DNA of 64,000 nucleotides from Nephrocerus scutellatus (taxonomy: Eukaryota; Arthropoda; Insecta; Diptera; Pipunculidae). Below the pieces are notes generated by a model, which made no database searches, was not told where the DNA came from, and saw nothing but the letters and a program-made list of their open reading frames with translations. Made by a program: the position numbers and the translations under genes. Shown piece after piece: positions 1 through 11,336 of the stretch. The stretch spans positions 58,768,832 to 58,832,831 of the forward strand of contig OX352761.1 in the NCBI GenBank assembly GCA_947095585.1, in the 5' to 3' direction. The stretch's first letter is position 1. Each line of letters opens with the position of its first letter.

Positions 1-546
1 AAGTTTCACAACTGGAAATATACTCTCGAATTTGTTTAGTCATATGTGGCTAGAAGAAACAGTTCGGCAAAAGCCTCTTCGGCTTCTTCCGACCAAACGA
101 AAGATTTCGACTTTTGAGAAGTTCCGTGAGAGGGTGAGTGATGACCGAGAAGTTGGCTATGAAGCGCCGATACCAACCGGCCATTCCCAGGAATCTCCTC
201 AGTTGTCGGACTGAAACGGGAGTCGGAGACTCGGTTATTGCCACAAGTTTATCTGGGTCTGCCTTCAGCACTCCATATCCAACAACATATCCCAGATACT
301 TCACCTCCCTCAGAGAAAATTTGCTTTTGCCTAGGTTAATTGTAAGCCCAGATTTTCGCAAATGCAAGGCTACTTCCTCTAATATCATTAGGTGTTTATC
401 GATAGATTCGGTGATCACCAAAAGATCATCCAGATATACAAACACGAAATCCCGAAGTTTGGGTGGAATTACCTGATCAATCAGTCGACAGAGGGTCTGT
501 GGGGCGTTTCACAACCCGAACGGCATCACTCGATATTGGTATAGCG
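1..546 (-). pseudogene. Gypsy-A block 1: RT fragment fused to integrase zinc-finger remnant
   Basis: Reverse-transcriptase remnant of a Ty3/gypsy pol, read on the minus strand. It keeps the palm motif YLDDLLVIT (about 410-445) and the connection region with RRFLGMAGWYRRFI, typical of Ty3/gypsy RT. Bases 1-54 encode the start of the integrase HHCC finger (SCETC), so the RNase H domain, about 730 bp in the intact blocks, has been deleted. The same junction occurs near 8,240 in block 2. The N-terminal half of RT is also missing: protease sequence joins RT directly near 546-560. A TGA replaces the expected Cys codon in the MPFGLxNAPQ motif. The copy is clearly non-functional and is cut by the window edge. 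Confidence 0.85.
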
Positions 547-1218
547 GTCGATTTTGTACAGTACAGTACAGAAATCAACACCAAGATACAAATCTTGTGA
601 AAGGTTGGGGATGAGGTACAGTTCAATGTTTCGAGTCTGTCCTCGAAACTCAATCTCCACATCAACCTTTCCCTTTATCGGGTGTCGACTTCCGTCCGCC
701 GTTCTCACGCTGCTAGCGAACCTCGTTAAACTGCGACCATCTTTCAGAACCTCTTCGGCCACCTTCGAACCGATACAGCTTATCGTGGTACCACTATCGA
801 GTAGGCCTAAAACAGACCGACCAAGAAACTTCAACTCCGCATATGAGCGTACATCTTCTCCTCGGTTGATGATGGCATTAACCCATCTTCGACGGTTTTG
901 CACCACGTATTTCCAAAATTTACGCAGCCTGAGTGTCGAACGTTTACACCATCTTTCACTCGCTGTTGCTGTGTCTAGGTCAAAAATACGCGCTCGTGCT
1001 TTTTGATATGCATCCAACCGCATATGGAAAGGCTTAATGGGGAACAATACTGGTTTTCTATCAGGTTGGGTTTTCAATTTGTATACGTTAGGTTTAAGCA
1101 AGATCTTTTGGACACTGGGTTCACCCTGAAGAGCAGAAGAACTAGTGTACGTGTTTGGAATCCCTGCGAGGTTGAAATTACTTGGGGTGTGGGTTGCGTT
1201 GTCGGTGCGGTGCATCAC
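547..1218 (-). pseudogene. Gypsy-A block 1: aspartic protease region
   Basis: Retroviral-type aspartic protease region of the gypsy polyprotein. The active-site motif is LLDSGTTISCIG, followed by RTADGSRHPIKGKV and the flap/strand region ELYLIPNLSQDLYLGVDF. The upstream basic stretch (KARARIFDL, RKFWKYVVQNRRRW) is conserved in all blocks. The frame runs +1 relative to the zinc-knuckle frame and overlaps it by about 40 bp. After GVDF the sequence jumps into the RT palm, an internal deletion shared by blocks 1, 2, 4 and 5 but not block 3. Confidence 0.85.
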
Positions 1219-2276
1219 CCGTACGCCAGTTTCCCGACACTCTACCCTTCACACAATTCGGTTTGAACACGTTTACCGCTCCGCATCCGTAGCAAAATAT
1301 CCGCCTCTCTTTCAGGCAATCTACATATCTGTGACCTACCTCGCCACAGTTCCAACAGAGGTGCGCATTAGTACCAGTATAAGCATCATTTTCCCCGCTA
1401 GTATTTGGTGGTAAGCAGACCTCCTCTTGATAATTACTGCCCATGTCCATTTCGGCGATGTTACGACGGGGCATCTGGTTTCGGAATCCGATAACCCTGC
1501 GACTAACATCAGCGAGAAAACGTTCCCGCTTGTGGCAGATATCTCGGAGTTGTGCTACCGAGTTAATTGTGAGATACAGTATCTCGTGTCGAATATCCGG
1601 TCGAAGATTTCGCGATATGATCTCAACGAGCTCATTTCGCTTAGTGGAGAGTTTAACCGATTGGTCAGGACGGAAATCGAGTCGAGATACTCATCGAAAG
1701 TTTCACAATCCTTTTGCTTCCTCGACCGAATACTCTCCAAAAGAACATAATCTGTGCGATTATCTTTGTATTGCAAACGCAAGGCTTCGCAAAGATCGAA
1801 CCGATTGCACTGTTGCACACTCCGATGATCCGCCAAAACCATTCTCGGGCTTTGCCGTGAAGTAACATGTGAAAGTTATTACAAGTAAGTGAAAAGTCTC
1901 CGTATAGAGTCTGGTTAGTCAAAACCTGAACTCGATATAAAAATTCGTCAACGGTAAGTCCATCCGTAGTGCCAACAAAACGAATTTGCCACTTTTGTAT
2001 CAGACTTGTGATGCGGTCCGACTTCCCTAAATCAAGCGAATGACCGGGGATCGACACTTGGTTTGGTGCAACGGTAACGTTACGAAAATTTGATTGAAAA
2101 CCTGGATTGGTAAATCCATTCGAAATCATAGATGCGGGACGGTGGTCAATATCATCCAAGCGATTTTGAGTAATGCTCTGTTGGCTGTAATGGTCTGTCG
2201 GGGTTTGAAGCTTCAGGTTTTCTAAGCACTTCTGTATGTTGGAAGTGACAACGTCAGTCAGTTTATTGGTCAGACA
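1178..2276 (-). pseudogene. Gypsy-A block 1: gag (capsid plus zinc knuckles), frameshifted
   Basis: Gag of a Ty3/gypsy element. The capsid segment (about 1,665-2,159) ends in the family motif KAREWFW. A one-base loss after FWR shifts the frame to 1,555-1,842, and a second near 1,640 shifts it again to the segment holding the nucleocapsid knuckles (1,178-1,474). The first knuckle is CX2CX4HX4C (CWNCGEVGHRYVDC); the second has Val in place of His (CYGCGAVNVFKPNC). Both frameshifts recur at the same places in blocks 3, 4 and 5. The capsid frame is in phase with the upstream RING ORF, separated only by TAA at 2,277. Confidence 0.82.
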
Positions 2277-2798
2277 TTACATTGTTTCCAACTTGTGTCG
2301 TTCCAAGGCGGTGCTTATCAGGATGCTGACTTCATCTGTGGTGACAGGTTTTTCCATAACCGGAATAGGGCGTATCTCCGACATTTGACGATTGTCCTCA
2401 AAACAAATATCGCTATCGAGAAAGTTCCTATGGGAATAACGTTTAGGAACGCCGTTGCTCTTCCTGCCTACACTAGTGCTGCGAGTGGTCATAGTTTTGG
2501 GAATAGCTCCCTTTGAAGCAGGTGTCCGCTTGCCGAATCGTTTCCTTCTCGCAGTTGCAATTGCAGTTTCCTCAACGACTACGTCTATGGGCTTAAGATT
2601 CTCGGCCAAGCAAACCGCTTTGCATATAGGGCACTTGTCCGACGTCTTTAAAAATTCTGTGATACACGTATTATGGAAAACATGATTTCACGTTGAAGGT
2701 AGGCTTTCACCTTCGGATACCAGTTCCGCCTTACACACCTGGCAAATTACGCTTGGATTGAGACGACTCACATCCTCGTTGCTACGCATGGTAAACAT
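2277..2798 (-). pseudogene. Gypsy-A block 1: RING-H2 protein with nonsense codon
   Basis: First ORF of the element, upstream of gag. In blocks 4 and 5 it is intact at 173 codons and encodes a RING-H2 finger. Here the codon for the third zinc ligand (Cys37) is TGA, leaving only the C-terminal part open. The basic C-terminal tail (GRKSNGVPKRYSHR) is still readable. The start is the ATG at 2,798, by alignment with block 4. Confidence 0.75.
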
Positions 2799-4575
2799 AT
2801 TTTCAACAAAAGAAACCAGATTTTACGACAACCCAAAGTACCGAACTTTATAATTTCTCAACGCTGAACGAAGTCAAGGGTTTCAATAATTTAATGGGGG
2901 GTTTAATGGATAATCCTTCGATGATAAACCCAAAGGAAAGAAACAAAAAAAATGCAAAAAAAAAATAATACAAAAATTGATAACACCAACCGCAATGCTG
3001 CTAAATGAAATAAGGAAAACCAAAGCAGTAGAAAATCAGAGGTATAAAATAAACTTAACTAAAATTCCAAGGATCTTGACCTAAGCCTTTATCGAGTAGT
3101 AATCTAAATTGTAATTATTTAACTTTCCAGTTCTATAAAGATATGATTTGTAATCTATCTCTTAAGATCAAGGGGTGAAATCCCACGCAGCAGAAACCAA
3201 TTCTCGACAAAAATTATATAATTTCGGCACAAAATGTGGTATCAAAATTTTGTCTAAATAATAGGACTCAAGAAAAATTATGCTCAAGGAACAAAATTTC
3301 CGAAAGTCAATTCGCAAAACTAAAATAATTAAATAAATATGACCTTTGCGAGCTTAACTGCTAATGATTGTACTCTACTGCTAAACCAATGATCATAAAT
3401 CCACAAAAGTTGAACCAAAGCAAAACAAGTCGAGATTTAAAAATAAATCTACGCGAAAATTTATTGGTTCCTAATTTGTCATTCTGACGGTAATAATAAC
3501 TGTATTTCTAATCTTAAAACTCAAATGTTCATCAAAATGTTACTTCCTTCCGAGAGTTGATTGCATTGAAGTTTAATAAAATCTAATAGTTATCGAATAG
3601 CTAGGTTTTCCCTGGTTACCCAAATTCTAAAACAGCTGATTCACTTCATCTCAAGCGGTAAGATATATACTATCTCTGCAAAACTTGGAAGAACCAGGCC
3701 ACTATTTAGGTTGAAGCAACCTAAGGTCCTAAAACTATTCCAACTCTTTAAACAAGGAGTTCACCAGTTGATCACTTTCCGGTCCGCTGATTATATGTTG
3801 CAATCAGAGGTCTTTCCAGAAAGTCATTGCGTGAAACAATTACAAAGATGATAATAACATTGAGCGGAAAAGAACAAAAATGAAATCGATTTCCAGCACG
3901 GTGGTGCGATAGGACGCATGCTCTGCCAGCTCTGGTCAGGTCGACCACTCAAAGCAAATCGCCTGCGTTTCCAAGATAAATCAAAAGCGTCCGGGGAACA
4001 CCGCAGAAATCCAAAAATAAAGATAACGTCGTTAGTGAGAAACTCTTGAACGCTATGAAGATGAGACAAGAGTTACAGACACGGTTCAGTGGTCAAATGA
4101 ACAGAAACAGGTCCGACTCACTCGCTATTCCATTTGCCCTGACTGTAACATCCACCAACTCTACCAACCTAATGCCTTTATGACACTGGTGATACGTTTT
4201 ATGTAAAATAAAATTTAATCGAATGGAAAATCTCGTAAATAAAATAAAGGACAGATAAGTTTCGCGGACCGTGGTGAACTCAGAATGAACGTGAAATCTT
4301 TAAGTCAGTGCATCCGCACTAGCAGAAGTCTGTAATTCCAAAAGGTATCAGTCCACCCCATTATCATTGAAAGGCAGAGATCTGGTATGGTAACAAAACC
4401 CCACTAAATCTAAGTGTGACAATACTGGGTATCCGTCGGGTATCTGATGAAATCATACATCTTACTAACCTGTAATTCACAAGCATGCATATATATATTA
4501 CTCTACAAAGAAATAAAAAAAATCGAAAAGTGTGAGACCCGAGAAAATCTTGGGATACTGCCAAAACTCCCTCGG
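2799..4575 (-). other. Gypsy-A block 1: long 5' leader
   Basis: About 1.8 kb of AT-rich sequence between the primer-binding site and the RING ORF, with no convincing ORF. It aligns throughout with the block 5 leader (23,619-25,559). Block 1 lacks about 155 bp near 3,548 and about 50 bp near 4,485 that block 5 has. The missing pieces are flanked by short repeats (for example GCAT), so they look like microhomology deletions in block 1. Leaders this long are unusual for gypsy elements. Confidence 0.6.
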
Positions 4576-4593
4576 GCCCCACGTTGGGTGCCA
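4576..4593 (-). promoter_or_regulatory. Primer-binding site, tRNA-Lys(CUU)-like
   Basis: On the minus strand it reads TGGCACCCAACGTGGGGC. This differs by one base from the complement of the tRNA-Lys(CUU) 3' end (TGGCGCCCAACGTGGGGC), as I know that tRNA. It lies 4 bp from the LTR and fixes the orientation of the element as minus. Confidence 0.8.
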
Positions 4594-4597
4594 TTTC

Positions 4598-4891
4598 TGT
4601 AATGGTTTTTTTACGGTGATAGAACGGCCTGTCGACCTTACTCCTGGATGCCCCACAATGGTGCAGCGTGGCGAAAGCTTCACTGCCCCACGTTGGGCAT
4701 CCTTTCCGTAGAGGTTGAATAGATGTTGTTTTCTTAGGTACGTTTTACCTAGGAAAGGCTTTGAGGGTTTTCCCTTAGCACCCTCCCTTCTTGGAGATAG
4801 CTACATCCCGGTGGCACGCCTGGTTACCACTACAAGCTCGTCATGTCGTGGGGTGGGTTCTTGGATGCAGCTTTACTCCGGGTCCATTACA
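4598..4891 (-). repeat. Gypsy-A 5' LTR (block 1), 294 bp
   Basis: Bounded by the perfect inverted termini TGTAATGG and CCATTACA and placed directly beside the primer-binding site. The block 5 LTR (25,582-25,875) has the same length and near-identical sequence. Flanking bases 4,892-5,095 are also shared with block 5, so the outer boundary rests on the inverted termini and not on a target duplication. No partner 3' LTR is visible in the window. Confidence 0.7.
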
Positions 4892-7032
4892 AAAAAATTA
4901 ATATGCGTCCCATTAAAACGTATAGAAAATAAAAATAGGAAAGCGAAAAGCAACCTCAGAGGAGGCGCTGGATGGATGGTTAAGTATCATGCTACTGGAC
5001 GCGGGCAGAAAGGAGGAGTAGGAACCATATCAATAAGGTAATCCCACGTTCCCCCCTTTCTTTCTTAACCCACCCTTCCATGGGCCTTTGATGGTCACTT
5101 AAAAGCAATATATATATATATATATAAATATCTATTAAATCCAATAAATTTAACAAAAATCTAAATCCTTTATTACACAATTAAACCTCCATGGTTGGAT
5201 TTAGCAAAATTTCTAGTAAAAGGGAATAAGGATAAGATTGTTTTGATTTAACTAATTTAATATTTAAGAATATGAATAACGTTATCAGTTTACAAAAAAA
5301 TTTTTAGAGAAGGTCTCCATTTTACAAATTAATACCGTTATTGGTATACCACCAAAAGAATATAGATGGGTTTTAATTTAGCAAAGAAAAGAAATCTGTC
5401 ATAGAAATGGTATATTACTTGCTATTGTAGAGCAAAATTTAATATGTATACATCGAGACCCTTATAGGTCGACTAAATTAAGGCATCACTAACGCCTACC
5501 ACTGAGACAGATCTAATACTTATGTGGATTCCAAGCCCTTGAAATCGAGATAATCAACAAAAAATTTATGCGAAAGCCAATATTCAGTACAAAACTTTAC
5601 CGACAGTAAAGGCATATGTTCAATTAGGGTAAATAAAATAAAAAAAACTTTCGTGAAATTGCGAAGTCCGTCCATGTCGCCAGCGCTGTCGATGTGGGCA
5701 GAATCCAGCTGTTTAAAAAACAATTATTTATTATATTCATGCCTAACCCCCGACCGTACGATCACGAAAGTTTGGAACTCATATGTAGATTTTCTTTCCG
5801 AATTAATGAGTAATATGTTGTAACCACAAAAAAAATATAGATTATATAGACCCGACTGGACAGATTTCTTTTCCTTCTTGTATATATAACTTGAAAACTT
5901 GTGGTACGAACTACTTTCATTAGGTACAGTTGTACCAACTCAACAATTTACGTTACTTTAAATTAGAGGGACGCCATCTCGAAAATTCTTCGGGAACTCG
6001 ATGAATAGCGGGGCTTTGGTCTGACTGTACCCCAATACAAAATTTAGCAACGATTAACTGTGAGAAGCGGTCAAATCCAACGGGAAACTTTTTCTTAACA
6101 CCATAATAAGCATGTTATACGGGATACCTAAAACTCATTTTCCTTCAGGCATATGCGCTCCTGTCGTTCTGTTAGCCCGCTCTGTAACACCTAGGCATGA
6201 CTATTTGAAAATTGCACCACATCCTTTGTCGATATTTTCCCACTTGAATTGAAGTTGCGGAGGCCCGAATGTATTAAATCGCTAATTCTGGGCTCCGTCG
6301 TCAACGGGACAATTGTTCCATAAATTCATAAAGAGAACGCCACACACATTTACGATACGCACTTCTCGTGCTGCCACATATTCACATTTACAGGAAAATC
6401 ATATAGGCCCTTGCCGATGTAGGTGCCATTATATCACTAAATAACGTGATTGAAAAAAACTTTATGCAAAACCCATTTTTTTTTTAAATTTCCAGGTAGG
6501 GTAAATGTTCCAAATCACGAATAAATTTCTCGCAGATATACACAGATCCTTTAGGACTTGACAAACCACGCCCAAAAAAAATTCGTTTTCTCCAACTCGG
6601 GCATACACAGCTTAGTTCCAATTAAAAATTAAAAAAATATTCTCGTGGCGTTCTGCAGCCCAAATCCAAGACGACCGACTTCTTTCGAGGTTTTTACAAT
6701 ACTCCCCTTTTGCCTTTTCTTTTCAAATTACCCAAGCTCGATCTCGCACTTAGAATCGACCCCACTCTCACTCTCATCAAACGCATATCCATTAAACAAC
6801 ATACGTCGCGCCGCAGCTACGCATGATTTGCATAAGATATGGCGTGTATGCAGAAACAGTTCGGTTAATGCAATTACCAGGCAAATGCTCTCACAGCGGT
6901 TGGCAACAGCCAACGATGCGATTTAATAACTCAATTAAACGGTCGAGTACAATTGGGAAAGAGGGAAAAAAACGAGAACCAAAAAAAATCGCTTTGACTG
7001 CGCAACTGTACCAGAAATCGGATGATGTTACG
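4892..7032. repeat. Segmental duplication, copy A (flank of Gypsy-A block 1)
   Basis: Non-coding AT-rich sequence matching 25,876-26,083 and then 35,763-37,553 in the same order and orientation. Copy A runs straight from ...GATGGT to CACTTAAAAGC (5,095/5,096), where copy B has about 300 bp of extra flank plus the whole Gypsy-B element. Copy A keeps about 215 bp near 6,425-6,640 that copy B lacks; copy B has about 55 bp near 36,640 that copy A lacks. I see no gene in it. A (TA)n tract lies at about 5,109-5,126. Confidence 0.8.
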
Positions 7033-7299
7033 GCATTATCTTCTGCCTGGCCAGATCACCTAATGTTCTCGATTGCCCATCAATTGAGAAAACAATGGAA
7101 CACCAATTGAAATGTTCAAACCATAGCCCAAATTAATAAAAAATGCTTCTCCTCTTTTCTCCATACAATGTCGCATACTGTATAAGGGTGTCGCTATGCC
7201 TAGCATTCTACCATTACAAAACAAATAAGATGCTGTATTTCCTTTACAGAAGGAAATTAAGGCTACCTTATTTGAAGAGGTAGAACATCTGAATCAAAG
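7033..7299. other. Unassigned spacer / pol 3' flank
   Basis: Sequence from the end of the duplicated segment to the Gypsy-A pol stop codon. The part next to 7,300 is presumably Gypsy-A 3' untranslated sequence. A CCATTACA string near 7,210 is not preceded by LTR sequence, so it is not an LTR end. Nothing else recognised. Confidence 0.4.
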
Positions 7300-8220
7300 T
7301 TATTGACGAATGTCCTTTGCATGGTATACCCCGATGGATTTCCCGAGTCTGTCTTCTAGAAAGTATTACGAGTTTCCTCGTTTTTCCCGAATTCTAGCTG
7401 GTACAAATAAGGGAGCCAGTTTAGCGTTAAACCCTTTTGCAAAACTACTCCGGGCGAAATTTCTCCTGTATACTTCTTGTCCCACCTTGAAATCAACTTG
7501 GCGACTACGGGTCTTGTACGTTTTCGAGTTCGCCTCGTAGGCTTTTCGCAAATTTTCGTTAACCTTGTTCCTGATAGAAAGATGATGAAGAGGCGGCGAA
7601 ATAGCAGTGTCGTAATCGTATAAGAGATCCAAATTGTGTAAAAGCTTGTAATCGGAAGCGTGATGAGTCATGTGGAGTCCGAAGAGAACATAGTACGGTG
7701 AAAACCCAATGGATGTATGAAATGAGCTGCGCAGGGCACAACTGATACCACTTAGATACTTATCCCAGTCTTTCTGGCCGACCTTAAGGTACGCGCGTAC
7801 GGCAGCTATTATAGAGCGATTTACTCGTTCGGAGGCGTTAGACTGCGGGGAATACAGAGCGGTATATACACGGGTAATTCCATATCTATTAAGGAGTACA
7901 TTGAAGGTAGCTGATCTAAACTGCACACCGTTGTCAGTAACAATTTCCTCGGGGACTCCGAAAGTATGCAAAATGTATTCCTCCAAGTACTTACAAATCA
8001 ACGGAGCGCAGAACTGTTTGAGAGTTTCCAGGGAACTAAATTTAGAGAATTGGTCGACTATGATCAAAATTCCGATTGCTCCAGAGTTAGAACGAGGGTA
8101 CGGACCCAATAAATCCATATATAGCCTTTGAAAAGGTCGGGCTGATTGTACCAGCTGATTTTGTTGGGTGGTTTGGTGCATTTGTAAGTTTCACAACTGG
8201 AAATATACTCTCGAATTTGT
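7300..8220 (-). pseudogene. Gypsy-A block 2: integrase (pol C-terminus)
   Basis: Ty3/gypsy integrase. The readable frame (7,366-8,181) has the core motifs YMDLLGPYPR, IVTDNGVQFRS and YSPQSNASERVNRS, supplying the D, D and E of the DDE triad. The C-terminal domain has KVGQEVYRRNF. A TAA at 7,366 interrupts the frame, but the sequence goes on in frame to a natural-looking end, VYHAKDIRQ plus TAA at 7,300. The only other copy of this family terminus in the window is in Gypsy-C. A deletion of about 19 bp near 8,160 separates the core from the HHCC finger. Confidence 0.85.
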
Positions 8221-8740
8221 TTAGTCATATGTGGCTAGAAGAAACAGTTCGGCAAAAGCCTCTTCGGCTTCTTCCGACCAAACGAAAGATTTCGACTTTT
8301 TAAGAAGTTCCGTGAGAGGGTGAGTGATGACCGAGAAGTTGGCTATGAAGCGCCGATACCAACCGGCCATTCCCAGGAATCTCCTCAGTTGTCGGACTGA
8401 CACGGGAGTCGGAAACTCGGTTATTGCCACAAGTTTATCTGGGTCTGCCTTCAGCACCCCATATCCAACAACATATCCCAGATACTTCACCTCCCTCAGA
8501 GAGAATTTGCTTTTGCCTAGGTTGATTGCAAGCCCAGATTTTCGCAAATGCAAGGCTACTTCTTCTAATATCATTAGGTGTTTATCGATAGATTCGGTGA
8601 TCACCAAAAGATCATCCAGACACACAAACACGAAATCCCGAAGTTTGGGTGGAATCACCTGATCAATCAGTCGACTGAGGGTCTGTGGGGCGTTTCACAA
8701 CCCGAACGGCATCACTCGATATTGGTATAGCGGTCGATTT
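8221..8740 (-). pseudogene. Gypsy-A block 2: RT fragment
   Basis: RT palm/connection fragment nearly identical to block 1, including the same fusion of the integrase finger to RT near 8,240 that removes RNase H, and the same jump from protease into the palm. The shared double deletion shows that blocks 1 and 2 descend from one rearranged copy. The palm motif reads CLDDLLVIT, with Cys for Tyr at the first position. Confidence 0.85.
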
Positions 8741-9270
8741 GGTACAGTACAGTACAGAAATCGACACAAAGATACAAATCTTGTGAAAGGTTGGGGATGA
8801 GGTACAGTTCAATGTTTCGAGTCTGTCCTCGAAACTCAATCTCCACATCAACCTTTCCCTTTATCGGGTGTCGACTTCCGTCCGCCGTTATCACGCTGCT
8901 AGCGAACCTCGTTAAACTGCGACCATCTTTCAGAACCTCTTCGGCCACCTTCGAACCGATACAGCTTATCGTGGTACCACTATCGAGTAGGCCTAAAACA
9001 GACCGACCAAGAAACTTCAACTCCGCATATGAGCGTACATCTTCTCCTCGGTTGATGATGGCATTAACCCATCTTCGACGGTTTTGCACCACGTATTTCC
9101 AAAATTTACGCAGCCTGAGTGTCGAACGTTTACACCATCTTTCACTCGCTGTTGCTGTGTCTAGGTCAAAAATACGCGCTCGTGCTTTTTGATATGCATC
9201 CAACCGCATATGGAAAGGCTTAATGGGGAACAATACTGGTTTTCTATCAGGTTGGGTTTTCAATTTGTAT
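8741..9270 (-). pseudogene. Gypsy-A block 2: protease region, truncated at the array junction
   Basis: Aspartic protease segment with LLDSGTTISCIG and NLSQDLYLCVDF; Cys replaces the usual Gly. The upstream gag-pro spacer stops at about 9,270, where it meets integrase sequence of block 3 (ASDYK), so gag and RING are missing from this block. Confidence 0.85.
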
Positions 9271-9860
9271 ATCGCTTGTAATCGGAAGCGTGATGAGTCA
9301 TGTGGAGTCCGAAGAGAACATAGTACGGTGAAAACCCAATGGATGTATGAAATGAGCTGCGCAGGGCACAACTGATACCACTTAGATACTTATCCCAGTC
9401 TTTCTGGCCGACCTTAAGGTACGCGCGTACGGCAGCTATTATAGAGCGATTTACTCGTTCGGAGGCGTTAGACTGCGGGGAATACAGAGCGGTATATACG
9501 CGGGTAATTCCATATCTATTAAGGAGTACATTGAAGGTAGCTGATCTAAACTGCACACCGTTGTCAGTAACAATTTCCTCGGGGACTCCGAAAGTATGCA
9601 AAATGTATTCCTCCAAGTACTTACAAATCAACGGAGCGCAGAACTGTTTGAGAGTTTCCAGGGAACTAAATTTAGAGAATTGGTCGACTGACCCATTCGA
9701 GGACGCAAGATTTTGTTGGGCGGTTTGGTGCATTTGCAAGTTTCACAACTGGAAATATACTCTCGAATTTGTTTAGTCATATGTGGCTAGAAGAAATGCC
9801 GCTGTATCTTCTCGATGGTTTTACCCACCCCGCCATGGGCACTAGTCAGGCGGCAGTGAG
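9271..9860 (-). pseudogene. Gypsy-A block 3: integrase fragment
   Basis: Integrase remnant. It starts within the core (HMTHHASDYK), so the C-terminal domain is lost, and it has a further internal deletion near 9,690 that removes about 220 bp including the first catalytic Asp region. VTDNGVQFRS and the SNASERVN segment remain. The HHCC finger region follows at 9,720-9,860, with TAG in place of the Trp codon of the FFWP motif, as in every block. Confidence 0.82.
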
Positions 9861-10540
9861 CTCGCTGAATGACGTCGTTTGTTAAGCTTTTAGGAACCCA
9901 AAGCTTCCAGGAGTTATGTTCTTGATCTAAATTGCCCGAAGTCGTTACGTTTGTAAAGACACTTCTCGACCACTTTAAGGTCGGGCAGCTTACGTTGATT
10001 TGCTAGAACCTTGGCCTTTAGGGCTTCGTATTCGGTACTCTGGAATTCGCAAGAGTCTAGGTCAATTTCGGGACCTTCTTCAACCAGTTCGCGTAACTCA
10101 GATAAATGCAACCTAGACAGGGTATCTGGTACCACATTATCCGAGCCTTTCAAATGTTTAATGGAGAACTGAAATCGCTGGAGTTTTAGAGACCACCGCG
10201 CCAACCTGACACTCAAGTCTGTCTGTCGCATCAGCCATTGTAGACTTGCGTGATCGGTAATCACGGTAAATTCTTGACCCTCAATGTATGCCCGAAATTT
10301 CTTGATACTTAGAACCACGGCGATGCATTCTTGCTCCGTGACACTGTAGTTCCTTTCAGCTTTATTGAACTTCTGGGACATAAAGGCTACGGGGACTTCG
10401 TCGCCGCTATCTGTCACTTGGGCAAGAACGCTGCCGATACCATCCTGGCTCGCATCACATTGCAACAGGAAGGGCTTTTTGAAGTCCGGATTCGATAAAA
10501 CTGGGGCGGAAGTCAATTTTCGTTTCAGTTCGGCAAAAGC
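9861..10540 (-). pseudogene. Gypsy-A block 3: RNase H domain
   Basis: RNase H with the first catalytic Asp in LLQCDASQDGIGSVL, the TEQECIAVV segment (catalytic Glu), VITDHASLQWL (second Asp) and the end motif DTLSRLHLSEL. The open frame (9,914-10,516) ends at a frameshift near 9,950, after which the linker to integrase reads in another frame. This is the best preserved RNase H outside blocks 4 and 5. Confidence 0.85.
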
Positions 10541-11336
10541 CTATTCGGCTTCTTCCGACCAAACGAAAGATTTCGACTTTTTGAGAAGTTCCGTGAGAGG
10601 GTGAGTGATGACCGAGAAGCGCCGATACCAACCGGCCATTCCCAGGAATCTCCTCAGTTGTCGGACTGACACGGGAGTCGGAAACTCGGTTATTGCCACA
10701 AGTTTATCTGGGTCTGCCTTCAGCACCCCATATCCAACAACATATCCCAGATACTTCACCTCCCTCAGAGAGAATTTGCTTTTGCCTAGGTTGATTGTAA
10801 GCCCAGATTTTTGCAAATGCAAGGCTACTTCCTCTAATATCATTAGGTGTTTATCGATAGATTCGGTGATCACCAAAAGATCATCCAGATATACAAACAC
10901 GAAATCCCGAAGTTTGGGTGGAATTACCTGATCAATCAGTCGACAGAGAGTCTGTGGGGCGTTTCACAACTCGAACGGCATCACTCGATATTGGTATAGC
11001 GGTCGATTTGGTACAGTAAAAGCGGTTTTGTCCCGAGAATTCACATGCAACGGAATTTTATGGAATGCCTTCTTCAAATCCAAACTCGAGATGACCTCTA
11101 CAGGCGGTAATTGGCTGAGTATCCCGTTGATGTGGGTAAGCATCCTTGACCGTCACTGAATTGACCTTTCTCGAGTCTAGGCAAAGACGAACTTTTCCCG
11201 GTTGATGAACCAACACCACAGGAGAACTCCAGGAACTCTTGGATTCTTCTATAATTCCTTGAGCCAGCATCTCATCCAGCTCTGCGAAGATCAATTTCTC
11301 GATCGCTGGCGATACAGGATAGTGCCGCTGTTTCAA
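10541..11336 (-). pseudogene. Gypsy-A block 3: reverse transcriptase, N-terminal half retained
   Basis: This is the only Gypsy-A block that keeps the RT N-terminus: the start KQRHYPVSPAIEKLIF, the fingers motif SSWSSPVVLVHQPGK and LDSRKVNSVTVKDAYP are readable at 11,058-11,336. The palm with YLDDLLVIT is at about 10,880-10,900. Frame breaks separate the parts, including a small change around the LPH(I)xG segment near 11,110 and the family-wide TGA in MPFGL. It therefore predates the protease-RT deletion found in the other blocks. Confidence 0.85.

Noticed and set aside
554..1006. Long plus-strand ORFs over the Gypsy-A blocks (for example 554-1,006, 8,791-9,192, 11,511-11,978)
   Set aside because: They mirror the minus-strand protease region, recur in each block only because that region is copied, and show no domain.
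3824..4069. Small minus-strand ORF in the Gypsy-A leader, also in block 5
   Set aside because: Conserved only because the leader is duplicated; no domain, poor start context, unremarkable composition.
7200..7220. CCATTACA near 7,210 as the end of a Gypsy-A 3' LTR
   Set aside because: The sequence before it does not resemble the LTR; chance octamer.
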